Source: Globodera rostochiensis (lineage: Eukaryota > Nematoda > Chromadorea > Rhabditida > Heteroderidae). Taken from it: a stretch of 64,000 nucleotides of DNA. The notes under the pieces are model-generated. The model made no database searches, was not told where the DNA came from, and saw only the letters and a program-made list of their open reading frames with translations. The stretch's first letter is position 1. The number at the start of each line of letters is the position of its first letter. The stretch spans positions 2,935,991-2,999,990 of the forward strand of contig JAEVLN010000012.1 of the NCBI GenBank assembly GCA_018350325.1. Reading direction: 5' to 3'. The translations under genes were made by a program, and so were the position numbers. This document shows positions 13,201 through 24,073 of this stretch, piece by piece.

Positions 13201-14639
13201 GGGAGGAACAACGATAAAGTAATTTTACTCTTCCGTGCCATTCCTATTCAACTTCTTTTCTCTTTAGATGTACGTGCCCGCCGGGCTTCATCGGCACCAG
13301 ATGTGAAGTGCCTTGTCCAGAAAATCGTTATGGCCCATCGTAATTAATTAAATAAATATTTAAATCATTTCAATTATCTTTAAGCTGTTCCAAATTATGC
13401 GACTGTCAAAACGGCGGTCGATGTGACCAGAACAGCGGCGAGTGCCGTTGCGCGCCCGGCTTTACAGGGCCGCACTGCACGCAAATGTGCGTGGCCGGTC
13501 GATTTGGCCAAAAGTGTCGGGAAAAATGTCAGTGCGCGGATGAGACAAATTGCGATCCGAGGACGGGGCATTGCAAATGCGGGTAAGCAATACAATGATT
13601 TTGTTAGCTTTGAAATGGAAATTAAATTGCTTCCTTTTAGTCCGGGCCGAACCGGGCCCGCCTGTCAACAGGAATGCCCACAGGGCAAGTACGGCTTCAA
13701 CTGTTCGATGGAGTGCGACTGTCACGGGTCGGTCGGGTGCGATCCAGTCAGCGGATGCTGCCACTGCCCCAAGGGACGTTACGGGTACCGGTGTCAGTTT
13801 GGTGAGTTTTGGCATTGCATTTGCATCCCCAAAACCCGGACCCTTTCAGAATGCCCTCCGGGACAGTTCGGCTGGCAATGTGCACAGCCTTGCCATTGTC
13901 AGAATGGTGCCAGCTGTGACCCGGTGTCCGGACAGTGTCTGTGCCCTCCGGGCTTCCATGGAGATCATGTGAGTTGGGGGAGATCTTTAGTGCTTAAAGC
14001 GGGACTTGTCGTTTGCTATTTTGGGGGACTTGTTCATTTCGACTTAATTTGTAAGTGTGAACAACTTTGCCCCCCCGGCGCATTCGGCGCCCATTGTCTT
14101 CTCCGGTGTGAGTGTGGCCATCTTCCGACTTCGGCTTCATCTCCGTCCCCTTTGGCGGCTTCTTCAATCATTGGATGCAATTCGATTAGCGGCGCTTGCG
14201 ATTGCCCTCCCGGCCGTGTGGGAAGGAATTGTGAGGAAGGTTTGTATTTTAATGGCTGTGGGGGATGGAAATTCCCATTTTCACGGCACTTTCCAAACTT
14301 TGACAGTTTGCCGCGAGGGTTTCTTCGGCAAAGGATGCCAACGGGAATGCGAATGTTACAATGGCGCCCGATGTAACGCCGAAGTCGGAAAGTGCCAATG
14401 TACACCTGGATACCTTGGGGCAACGTGCCAAAACGAGCTGAAAGGTCAGCGAATGCCCTTGGCCAATTGTGTAAAATGGCCGAAATGGTCAAATTAATTA
14501 ACGGAAAAGGATGCGGCAATGTTTTTTATTGTCTTATTTATATTTTAAATTCTCAGATCCGGATCGTGTCGCCAAACGTGGCGATTTGCCCGACAACGAA
14601 TATCGAAGAAGAAGACGGGGAACAAATCTCAGCGATTGA
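4260..14639 (+). CDS. MEGF6-type secreted EMI/multi-EGF protein
   Basis: Predicted extracellular matrix or secreted protein. Thirty exons join with consistent phase: 4260-4396, 6077-6220, 7053-7162, 7346-7462, 7563-7937, 7980-8099, 8225-8368, 8903-9016, 9739-9882, 9953-10024, 10120-10250, 10293-10437, 10486-10710, 10760-10861, 10917-11189, 11424-11828, 11875-12003, 12055-12172, 12221-12360, 12408-12509, 12560-12585, 12632-12761, 12895-12976, 13268-13339, 13385-13582, 13641-13801, 13850-13968, 14056-14239, 14307-14444, 14557-14639. The sum is 4,440 nt, 1,479 aa. Order: signal peptide (hydrophobic [12 protein letters not shown]); EMI domain opening [12 protein letters not shown] and closing CCPGWARV; one EGF; EGF modules with the calcium-type starts DVNEC, DVDEC and DIDEC; then about two dozen laminin-type modules of the C-P-x-G-x-F-G-x-x-C kind. 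There is no transmembrane segment and the tail is [16 protein letters not shown]. EMI plus calcium EGFs plus laminin-type EGFs matches MEGF6 rather than CED-1/MEGF10. Least certain is the first intron (1,680 bp), although its phase fits. A likely polyadenylation signal lies near 14770. Confidence 0.9.
4440..5112. repeat. G/C homopolymer tracts and a short duplication in MEGF6-like intron 1
   Basis: Inside the first intron (4397-6076) lie many runs of 8-14 G or C (about 4467, 4720, 4850, 4890, 4990, 5040, 5095). From about 5000 to 5110 a roughly 65-bp segment containing GGATTTAGTCGAACGGAGG occurs twice. No exon is supported here. Runs of this kind are prone to assembly and sequencing error, so lengths should be treated with caution. 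Confidence 0.7.
6590..6840 (+). repeat. G-rich low-complexity block, G-quadruplex-prone, in MEGF6-like intron 2
   Basis: About 250 bp of almost pure G/A on the plus strand (the transcribed sense), with runs of 6-10 G broken by GGATCGGAGGA-type spacers. It is an irregular array within the intron 6221-7052. Many sets of four adjacent G runs could form quadruplexes in DNA or pre-mRNA. The Gly-rich and Pro-rich frames on the two strands are products of composition, not genes. Confidence 0.85.
9074..9685. repeat. 36-bp tandem array (about 17 copies) in an intron of the MEGF6-like gene
   Basis: Unit GAATATTTTGAAGGAAATCG followed by CCGGAAGGCCCCCTGA, 36 bp, nearly identical from copy to copy; a few copies carry one-base indels (near 9350, 9366, 9380, 9620). 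It fills most of the intron 9017-9738, between exons ending APGWQG and starting DLCQFPC. Because 36 is a multiple of three, the array reads as a 12-residue peptide repeat, but the flanking exon phases show it is spliced out. Confidence 0.95.
12978..13190 (+). repeat. G-rich minisatellite-like intron stretch
   Basis: The intron 12977-13267 of the MEGF6-like gene holds repeated GGTAACCCTCGGGGAAGGGG-type units of about 25-35 bp separated by G runs of variable length. Copies are irregular. No coding potential is supported. Confidence 0.75.
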
Positions 14640-15037
14640 TCAATTTAATTGTTTAATTCGAAGTCACTGCCATCGATCGATCGCTTTGCTTTTCCCTTCA
14701 CTCGCCGCTTTCGCTCACATTCCCTGTGAACTGCCCAGAAAACCATTAATATCAATTAATTAGCATTAAAATAAAATGATTTAAAAATGATGTCTTACAT
14801 AAAACTATTTTCAAAAATAAATAAAGTGAACATTACCTTTTTATTCGCTTTCACGTCACTGTGCAAACCGTCGACCGTTTGTCTCTCCCCGTGTCGACAA
14901 AGTGTCCCTCCACCAAATTTCCCACGTCGCCCATTTGTCGTTGTGTCTTCGCTTTGGCCCCCTTTAAATCCATGCCGGCCGCTAATTCTTCGTAGCCGTC
15001 GATACTGTCAATGCCCTCATCTAAATGCCATCTTTTT
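14640..15037. other. Convergent intergenic region
   Basis: Shared 3' flank between the MEGF6-like gene (+) and the guanylate cyclase gene (-). An AT-rich stretch at 14755-14825 holds AATAAA-like signals for the left gene. I see no gene. Confidence 0.5.
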
Positions 15038-18000
15038 TTAAATTTGGCCGGGCAATATTTTCTCGCCTCTTTCGCAGCCGACAATTTCCCAAAGGGATTT
15101 TTTGAATGAACGCGTCAAAAAGAAAGTTTTCATCGTCCCTTTGCCTTTTATCGGCACATTCCCTCGGCACACAAATTCAAAGCGTCCGGTGATTTGTGCC
15201 AAACTTTAATTTGATTTGACTTTAAATGTTGCAAAATTGCCAATTTAACCGGAAGGTCGTCTCGCTGCAATGAATTAGGCCATCTGAAGATTTTGCCAAT
15301 TATTCCAAAGGAAATTAATTTTTTGCTTCACTTACGCGGCGAATGACTTTCCATTCGCGCGGCGGTGTTGACAGTGTCCCCAAAGAGGCAAAACCTTTTG
15401 AAAAGAAAGTGCCAACAAATTCAAATTCCGCCGGCCCCCAAAAACCTTGGCATTTTAATCCCAATCACTCCGGCCACAACGTTTCCGGAGTGCAGTCCAC
15501 AGCGAACTTTGAGCCCATTTTTGTTGATCGGGTCGATGACAGAACGCGCCTCCCAAATCTTTTGGAAAGAAATGTTTTGAATTCACACAATTTAAATACC
15601 ATTCCAAGCGCCAAATGGCAAATCCGCTCGCAATGATCGCTAATCGCCTCCGGGACTCCACCGACAGTCATGTACGAGTCGCCAACCTTTGAACGCCAAA
15701 CAAATGAAAGCTTTTGCAAATTATAAAAGCAATTACCGTTTCCACTTTATAAACGTTGTGCAGAGTGACGAGGCGATCGAACTTTGTGAACAAATCGTTC
15801 AACATTCGGACAATGCTTTTTGGCTTGCAGAAGGGCACGATGGACTGGAAGGCGGGCACGTCACAGAACATCACCGTCGATTCGGGGTATTCGCCTTAAT
15901 CGGTGAAAGTGTGAGATGGCCTAATGGAGTGGAACAACTCACTGGCGTCCACATTCCTTCCGTTGATCAGTGCTGAATTGAACGGACGGAATCGGTTTCG
16001 GGTTCGGGTCCATCCCGATAGATTTGTAATATCGGACCAATAAAAGCCAAAATATTTAACGTTGGCATACCGGTGGCGACTGATGCCGGCAACATTTCCC
16101 TCAAAAGTGTGTCCGTCTTCGATTTCTCCGACTCCAAATCGCGCGCCAGTAACTCCAACTGTTCGAATCATTCCGTTTTTGAATGAATTGCCCAATTAAA
16201 ATACCTGCTCATTGTTTGCCTCCAACTGCAAATTTGCCTCCACGTCGCTCAGCCGCTGCTGGTTGAGAAGGATAAGGTCACGGGTGACGTCATGAAGTGG
16301 AATGGCGGAAAGTCGGAGGCCGTAGTTGAGCAGTTCCGGGATGGAGGTGACGTAAGGCGAGCACAAGTAGATCAGCTCGTCCCCACTGCTCAGCAACATC
16401 ATTTGACCTGGTTATGTTACTGCATTTTGTACATCTACGGGACGGGGCTTCCTGCGTTTGGAGCAGAAATCGACCCCCCCCCCTCCGAATACCCTTCAGC
16501 TTCAAATGCTGCGCATTCACTGTCAGCGCCGTGTCTTCTTCGTTGTTTTGCTGTTCTCTAACAATACATTTTCAAATTTAAACAATTTAAATAAACTCCA
16601 ACCCTCCGATCGCGCGTTGCAAACTCAGCGGCGACGTGCGCACCTGGAGGACAAAGACGGCGTTAATGAAGTTCAAGATGGAGTCAAAGTCAAGCAGAAT
16701 TTGCGGGCGGTAAATCTCAAACATGCGCACCAAAGGCGTGCCGATCTGCAGAAGTTCGGGGCTGACGTGGTTGCTGCAAGCAAACGGAAACAAAAAAAAC
16801 GGGGGGGGGGAAAGAGTCCATTTCAGAAAAAGCAGAAACTTTAAGCAACGGACTATAAAGCTTTGCCGAATTGGACGAGGCGACAGTCGCGGTCCACAAC
16901 GATATGATACGCTAAATATTCAAAAGTTTTTTGATCCTTCACAAAAATTGCACGTAAAAGGGCTGCCAGATCAGTTTTAGTGACGCGCAACTCCCATCCC
17001 TCGTACAAATTCTGATCAGACAACGAAAGAGACGACGCCGTTGATTTGGGCGTGGAAAACAAAACCTGAAGAAGGAAACGGGCACATTTTGGAACGATAG
17101 GTGACACTGATCAGCTCAGATCGGGAGGAGGCCCGCCCCTATTTTAAGATTTTCAAATATGTCAATCCAATAAACAAGAATCCCGATCGAAATTTTTGAT
17201 CAAAGGACGGTTGGATGAATGAAAGAATGAAGCCAAAGTGTTTTCTTACGTTGAACTGCCCCTCGGCGCCGCTGTTGGTGATCAGTGGAAGCGGTGGCGA
17301 AGATGGCGAAGGATGCTGCGCGAATTGGCTGTTTTTGTCCGGGGAGCTGCCCGTTGGTTTAACGCCAATTTGTCCCTTTTCCTTTTCGAAAACGGTCGGA
17401 CTGATCGATTGGCCCATCTTTAGAAAAAAATCGTCTCAAAAGCCAATTAGTGACACTAATCACTCGAATGAGGAAAATGACGTGCTCTTCGACACGGTCA
17501 CCAACGGCCATTTGAATCGTTCGCTGAGTCCGTCCAGTGACCGAAATTCCAATTTCGATGCCGAACACGCGACAGGCGATCTCGCGAATAACGCCAAAAA
17601 AAGGAAACATTCAAAGTGATCGGGGAAGGATTTTGGATTGGAGAATATTCGAGCACACATTTCGTAAAGCGGAAAGGTTCCCATGGACGGGATGCTCAGA
17701 ATGTACCTTTGACGATCGGATAAAGGCCTGATCGGCTAGAGAAGTAATGAAGAGTGATCTGACAATGTAAAATGGCAATTTGGCAAATCTGGCAGCAACA
17801 ACAACAACAACCGCATTGTCTTCTGTGTTCGCTTCACAGCGAAAGGACGGGCCGCGGAGGTTGGCTTTATACACGACGTGGTCGATGAAGTAGTGAAGAG
17901 AGTCCAAATTGTCCAAAAAGCCCTGGGGGGGGGGGGGAAATGCCTTAGGCGCTGAAAGACGAGAAGGGCACTTTCAAGTCGGGACTCATCGTCCGGATCA

Positions 18001-18406
18001 GCTGGTCCCAGCCAATTTCCATTGTGTATTTGGCCTCAAATTTCAAAAAGGTGGCAAAAAAACTTTTGCGATTAATTACCAAAAACGCCCCGTACATTTC
18101 CCACAATTCTTCACGACTCATTTTGGACAATGCGCTGACACTTTCCACAATTGCATAAGTGTCCGAGTCCGGGTAATGGTGGTTAACAATATTCTCTTTG
18201 CCGCTTTCGAAGCCCGCCTTATGCCTTCAATTAAACATTTTTAAATATTTTAAATGTTGAAATTTGAACGGACAACGCTTCGCGCCAAAAATCGTCGCCA
18301 AACATTCGAATCATCATTTGACGGATGGACTCGTGGACAAAGCCAAACTGATGGGAAAAGCGAAAGATTTGGCCTAAAACATCAAAAAACCCCCCGCCCC
18401 CACCAT
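15038..18406 (-). CDS. Soluble guanylate cyclase, atypical nematode gcy type
   Basis: Predicted cytosolic haem-binding guanylate cyclase making cGMP from GTP. N-terminal H-NOX domain: [20 protein letters not shown] (18280-18347), then [23 protein letters not shown] with the proximal haem His, and [15 protein letters not shown] with the Y-x-S-x-R haem propionate motif. The HNOB-associated part includes [18 protein letters not shown] and [19 protein letters not shown]; the signalling helix reads [16 protein letters not shown] then REMLPASVA. The cyclase domain has VMFCDVPAF (metal Asp), [33 protein letters not shown] and [17 protein letters not shown]. It ends [16 protein letters not shown] (15038-15040). 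Last coding exons: 15038-15203, 15250-15283, 15336-15394. In C. elegans this family (gcy-31 to gcy-37) serves oxygen sensing in neurons. The first codon is uncertain: I place ATG at 18404-18406, with a donor directly after it and an intron before the FGF exon. Confidence 0.9.
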
Positions 18407-18950
18407 TTCGAATCGCTGCAATAATTGGCCCAGTTTAAATCCGCCGGCAATGTTCAAATTTCAGACGCACTTTTAAATTTCCCATGGCAAATTGGCATTA
18501 TGACGTCGAAGAATAAAAACGGTCAAATTAAATTAAATTGAATTAAATTAAATTGATTGAATTGAATTGAATTGAATTAAATTAATTATATTAAATCGGA
18601 TTAAATTGAAAGGAAAGGCAAGAAAAAGTCAATACAGTACCCTCGGGGCAAACTCTGCCGGTAAATACCGTACAATGACTAAACCGCTGCTTTAAAGAGC
18701 CTATGGACTTATTTAAATGGTCCCTTCGGATCTCATCGAATCGCCTAACTGAAGAAGAAACTTTTTGGCATAAAAAATTCCACGAAAATATTCGTGCCGA
18801 AAGAGTGTATTTTCCCATTTCCATTGGCATTATTATCGCCCGCCGTCCATTAGGGCACAATTTATTTTTATTTTTTAAAAATTCGGCACAAATAAAAACA
18901 ATTTGCCAAATAAATGAGCGAATGAACAAATCTCTTCAAAGACATGGCCA
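18407..18950. other. Intergenic with AATTG/AATTA simple repeat
   Basis: Between the carboxypeptidase stop and the guanylate cyclase start, both genes on the minus strand. At 18525-18605 there is a simple repeat built from AATTA and AATTG pentamers. The rest probably contains the cyclase promoter and the carboxypeptidase 3' UTR. No exon is supported. Confidence 0.5.
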
Positions 18951-21900
18951 CTAAATTGGGTGGTTGAGAAGGAATTGGCTGAAGGCGTAGTCCATTTGCT
19001 GGGGCCGCCATTGGGGAGACTTAAGGCATTTTATTCGATTTGTCCAATTTATAAAATGTCATCAAATATTTAAATCTCACCATATGTCCGGCCCCGCGAA
19101 CTTAAATTTGAAAATATATTTAAATAAAAAGCGTTATTTAAGCTAAAAAAGAAAAACCCGTGATGAAAGTCAAAAAGCCGCGGGCGTAAATGGTTTTGAA
19201 GCCGGCAATTTGTCGCCCGAATTTCCACGGCTGTTTGTTGATGGAAGGCTTTAAAATTGTCCAATTAAATTTGTATGGAAACTTTCCCCCCCCCCCAAAA
19301 AACTTTAAGGCCAAGTTGTGCCGAAAATTGTTGTCCAAGCAGAAAGTTGCAGGCCATGTCCGTGTCTCCGTAATACAAAAGCACGCGGACGTGCGCCTTC
19401 AGAATCTTTTTGACGAACGGCGAAGTGTCACCTAATTTTGGCACAATTAACCGAAAAATGAACGCCTTCAGAGTACCGTACTGCTGCTGATATTTGTCGG
19501 CAATGTCCTCGCTTTAATGGGCGGACAAATTAAATTAAATATTCTTTTAATGTTTCGAACCTGCAAATGTCCCAATGGCCGACATTGTCCGGGACGTGCA
19601 GAGCCTTTCGCACTTAAATTGCCTTAAGGGAATAATTTGCGTTAATTTGTTGGACCTTCCGGAAGGTTCAGATAAGTGGTCACATCCGTGTCTAAAAGTG
19701 AATGGCAGGCAAATTGGACTTTCTGTTGGGCGGCAGACCGTTTAGGCACGGAACGGACGGCGTGCCAAAGTTTTGTCCTCCCTGGACGGACTCCTTTCAA
19801 ATGGAAATGCCATTTTTTGATTTGAATTTGGCACAATTATTTACTTGCAGCCGCCGTCGAAGATTTCGCGTCGCATTGGAAAAGAAACGTCGGAGCATTT
19901 TTGGGGGGACGAGGCCGCGTTTGAGCACTTCCATTCGAATGGAATTGCGCCCCGGGCTCGGGTCGCAGTCGCGGTATCTAAACGAACAAACGGACGAAAC
20001 GGACATCCCAACAAATCCGTTGTCCGTAAAAGTCTATAAAATACAAACAAATCGTAGGGGTTCAGCCCGCCGTGCCAAAGAAACTCGAAAATGTCCTCCA
20101 CCTGAAAGAGGGCCAAAAACATTTTGGCAAATGTTTTCGCCTTACCATCCGTTCGCATGAATCCTTCAACTCGGTCAGATCACAGCCATCTGTAAGTGGA
20201 AATTCTCTTTTGCCCAGTTGACCCGGGGGGGGGGGGTGGGATGCCCCTGCTTGGAATCCCCCGTCCCGGGGCTGTCCTGCTTAGAATCCCCCCTCCCGGG
20301 CCCCCCTCCCCCGGGGCTGTCCTGCTTAGAATCCCCCCTCCCGGGCCCCCCTCCCCCGGGGCTGTCCTGTTTAGAATCCCCCCTCCCGGGCCCCCCTCCC
20401 CCGGGGCTGTCCTGCTTAGAATCCCCCCTCCCGGGCCCCCCTCCCCCGGGGCTGTCCTGCTTAGAATCCCCCCTCCCGGGCCCCCCTCCCCCGGGGCTGT
20501 CCTGCTTAGAATCCCCCCTCCCGGGCCCCCCTCCCCCGGGGCTGTCCTGCTTAGAATCCCCCCCTCCCGGGCCCCCCTCCCCCGGGGCTGTCCTGCTTAA
20601 ATCCCCCCTCCCGGGCCCCCCTCCCCCGGGGCTGTCCTGCTTAGAATCCCCCCTCCCGGCCCCCCTCCCCCGGGGCTGTCCTGCTTAGAATCCCCCCTCC
20701 CGGGCCCCCCTCCCCCGGGCTGTCCTGCTTAGAATCCCCCCTCCCGGGCCCCCCTCCCCCGGGGCTGTCCTGCTTAAATCCCCCCTCCCGGGCCCCCCTC
20801 CCCCGGGGCTGTCCTTTAGAATCCCCCCTCCCGGGCCCCCTCCCCCGGGGCTGTCCTGCTTAGAATCCCCCCTCCCGGGCCCCCCTCCCCCGGGCTGTCC
20901 TGCTTAGAATCCCCCCTCCCGGGCCCCCCTCCCCCGGGGCTGTCCTGCTTAGATCCCCCCTCCCGGGCCCCCCTCCCCCGGGGCTGTCCTGCTTAGAATC
21001 CCCCCTCCCGGGCCCCCTCCCCCGGGGCTGTCCTGCTTAGAATCCCCCCTCCCGGGCCCCCCTCCCCCGGGCTGTCCTGCTTAGAATCCCCCCTCCCGGG
21101 CCCCCCTCCCCCGGGGCTGTCCTGCTTAGATCCCCCCTCCCGGGCCCCCCTCCCCGGGGCTGTCCTGCTTAGAATCCCCCCTCCCGGGCCCCCTCCCCCG
21201 GGGCTGTCCTGCTTAGAATCCCCCCTCCCGGGCCCCCCTCCCCCGGGGTGTCCTGCTTAGAATCCCCCCTCCCGGGCCCCCCTCCCCCGGGGCTGTCCTG
21301 CTTAGAACCCCCTCCCGGGCCCCCCTCCCCCGGGGCTGTCCTGCTTAGAATCCCCCCTCCCGGGCCCCCCTCCCCCGGGGCTGTCCTGCTTAGAATCCCC
21401 CCTCCCGGGCCCCCCTCCCCCGGGGCTGTCCTGCTTAGAATCCCCCCTCCCGGGCCCCCCTCCCCCGGGGCTGTCCTGCTTAGAATCCCCCCTCCCGGGC
21501 CCTCCGGGGGCTGCCGCTTGGATCGGGTCAGAACTCGACTCAATTCCGGGATGGATGGCTGTGTCAGATTAGCTTTAACTCTTACCAATGCATCCCCTAC
21601 AGCACCTCTGTTCCAATTCGCTCCAAATTTTCTCATCTGTTTTTGTACCGAACGGAATGCAATTTAATTACCGTATAACCGGACGCCCAAATTACCGATT
21701 ATTCCGTGACCGTATGCAAATCGGGCTGAAGTGTCAATGTTTAGATTTGCTTTCATATATCCGTTTCCAATTGCCATTCCCTTGGAAAACGATTGCCATC
21801 AAATAAATTTCGGCATAAAAACTTTCAAATTGATGGGAAATTCCGTTTGGCCGTCAACAATTCGCTCGGTTAACGTTGGCACGTAAACGCCGCCGTACGA

Positions 21901-22762
21901 TTCGCCGGTGATGAAAACGTTCTGTTTGCGGAAGGACGGATGTTTGGCGAAGAACTGCTTGATGGCCTCGTAGTTTTCGAGCGAAGTCTTAAAACAAAAA
22001 ATCAAATTGAGTGAATGTAACTGTTGGAATGTTGCTGATCCTTCTGTTTAATTCTCAACCCCCCGCAAGTTGGACAGGAAACAAATGATCGGATCCCGTC
22101 GAAGCCAATTCCAATTCCAACCCGACCAAGTCGTCGTTTGTGGTTGTGTTGCCGTCGGTAGCGTAGGAAAATCCGACGCCGGCCGGGGCTTCGATGTACA
22201 CAACCTGAGGACGTTTGTTGGAGGAGTTCACAATACTTTCTCTGATCAAATCAAATCAAATCAATAGTTAGATCACTCGCCGATGCAAATCTGTTCCACG
22301 AGTAGGGATTCTCGCGCAACGTCCGCCCATCCGGGTTCACCAAATACGGGCCCATTTCGTTGATAAGTCCGTCAAGCGACGAGCATCCGGGCCCGCCGTT
22401 AAACCAGAACACCTTTTAATGCCGTTTTATTTGGGTTTGATCCGTTTATTGGCAGCCCACCAGCGGATCGTTCGATGGGTCCTTTTGGGAGGTGACGAAC
22501 CAATAATGGAGAAAATGGGTGGGGGACACTTTGAGAAAGCCTAAAAAGTTCCGTCGAGCATTATGGCCCAAGGATCGGACTGGCCAGAATAATGCTTGAA
22601 GTTCAGCTCGAAACTAAGCCCGGGTAATGCGTCAGTGATTTCGTCCTCCTCCGTGTCGAAGTTGTTCTCCAGCCCATTTGGCTGTTGCAAGTTGTCATTG
22701 TCGCCAAATTGGGCCTGGACCAGGACGAACAGCAGATGAACCGCCAATGCCGCGGAGAACAT
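18951..22762 (-). CDS. Serine carboxypeptidase (peptidase family S10, cathepsin A-like)
   Basis: Predicted secreted or lysosomal serine carboxypeptidase that trims C-terminal residues. Signal peptide [18 protein letters not shown] at 22762. Then [55 protein letters not shown] (oxyanion region) and [15 protein letters not shown]. The nucleophile Ser lies in [20 protein letters not shown] (21799-22005). [19 protein letters not shown] lies near 21575-21630, then after a 1.4 kb intron [14 protein letters not shown] (about 20190), [24 protein letters not shown] and [15 protein letters not shown]. The catalytic Asp is in [19 protein letters not shown] and the His in VRGAGHM, followed by [17 protein letters not shown] and a stop at 18951-18953. 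The triad Ser-Asp-His is intact. Intron 20192-21575 carries a large tandem array. Similar enzymes occur in nematode gut and lysosome; location here is inference. Confidence 0.92.
20262..21505. repeat. 45-bp tandem array (about 27 copies) in the carboxypeptidase gene intron
   Basis: Unit GCTGTCCTGCTTAGAATCCC followed by CCCTCCCGGGCCCCCCTCCCCCGGG (45 bp). Copies differ by one- to three-base deletions in the C and G runs and in CTGCTTAGAA. It fills most of the intron between the exons ending RGCI and starting DGCDLTEL. The 15-residue Pro/Leu/Gly peptide repeats seen in both directions are unlikely to be translated. The unit is very rich in C/G runs and contains SmaI-type CCCGGG palindromes. Confidence 0.95.
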
Positions 22763-24073
22763 TTTCGAGAGTTAAAGGAAATAATCTCGAGGATTATTTT
22801 CGGAAATGTTTATAAAGTGAATGAAGTTCTTTTCTAGAATGGTAAATAAAGTAAATGTGCCCCTCTCTGTTTTGATCCATTTTATTTATTTGTCCATTCC
22901 ATCACTTTTTGGAGACAAATTTGTGCTGCTACGCGGCAACAGCTGTCTGCTGCTGTTCCTTCTGCTGATGAAAACATTTGCAAACTTTCGCCCGAGGGGC
23001 CAATTGGTCGATTTGCCCGAGGCGATAGGCCGAAAGGTCAAAGACCATTTGCCTTTGTCTAATCGAAAGTTGGACGACGGACGGTAAAATGTCAAAGAAG
23101 TCCAAAAGTTGCCGATTTTGCTGTCGATGGCCGTCCGTTTTCAATTTAAACGTCAGTCTTTTCTCAACTTTCCACAACAATTCCATCGATCGTTAAATGA
23201 ATGAAAACGCGCAAAGCGAATGAAATTGTGTAAAAATTGTTAAATTCAATAATTCCCACCCTCCGGGGGAAAGTCTGTTGCTGTTTGTGTAATCCCCGGA
23301 AGGCTTCAAACATTGGCGGGAGATAATGCGATCTTCGGAAGCCATCGAAGTTTAAAGGCCGATCAAACTCTGATCCCCCATTTATGCAGAAATATGGAAA
23401 GCAAACATCCGCTTACTCACAACTTCAAAACTAAAAAATCCGTAAATTTAATTAAATAAATTTAAATGTCCAAAAATTTGTTCGATCGTTTCGCTCCATT
23501 TTTGGTTTTGTTGAATGACTTTTTTGTTCTATGGAGACACTAATTGATTGATCTTTAAATTTGATGGCCGCGCTAATTGACTAATTGCAGCAAAAGAACA
23601 CCGCCCACAAAAAACGTCCCGCAAAGGCCACGCCGCCGCCTTCACCAAATTCCGTTTATTCGTCGGTCACAAAACTTCATTTAAATTTATTGTTTCAAAA
23701 AGCTCAATTTTCAACTAAAATTTGTTTAAAACGGTCTTTTTTCTCAAATTGCTTTTTATTGAGGAAATTGCGTCGATAAACCGTCGTCCGTCCCCACGCC
23801 TCAGCCATCGATTTTGCCCCTTCCATTTGTTGTCCCCATTCATTAAGCGGAGATAACCCGTTCCCCAATTAGGAGGCTTAATGTCCTAATTAACAGCCAA
23901 CCTATCCAAATGAATTGTCCAAATTAGGGAAAGCCAAGGATTCGTTCGTTGGATCAGCGGATATTCCAAAGCATCAGAATCCACCCACAGAATTTTCCAT
24001 ATACATAAAAAAGGAGAATCGCATTTATCAAAATTTCAATGATTCCCTTAGCCAATCGCTCTCCAAAGTGCCA
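22763..24073. other. Divergent intergenic region between carboxypeptidase and FMO genes
   Basis: Both flanking genes are transcribed away from this 1.3 kb, so it should hold both promoters. A minus-strand open frame at 22929-23186 (85 codons, Gln/Arg-rich) and a plus-strand one at 23585-23779 exist, but neither has recognisable motifs or convincing splice neighbours. No gene is called. Confidence 0.5.

Noticed and set aside
4260..14639. CED-1/MEGF10/Draper orthologue
   Set aside because: The EMI and laminin-type EGF modules fit, but calcium-type EGFs follow the EMI and there is no transmembrane or cytoplasmic part, which fits MEGF6 better.
20196..21667. Pro/Leu/Gly-rich repeat proteins on both strands
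   Set aside because: Readings of the 45-bp array inside the carboxypeptidase intron; exons on both sides join in frame without them.
15038..22762. Operon of guanylate cyclase and carboxypeptidase (same strand)
   Set aside because: The spacing is about 540 bp, beyond the usual 100 or so in nematode operons, and the functions are unrelated.
22929..23186. 85-codon minus-strand open frame upstream of the carboxypeptidase gene
   Set aside because: No motif, no signal peptide and no convincing splice partners; lies in a divergent promoter region.
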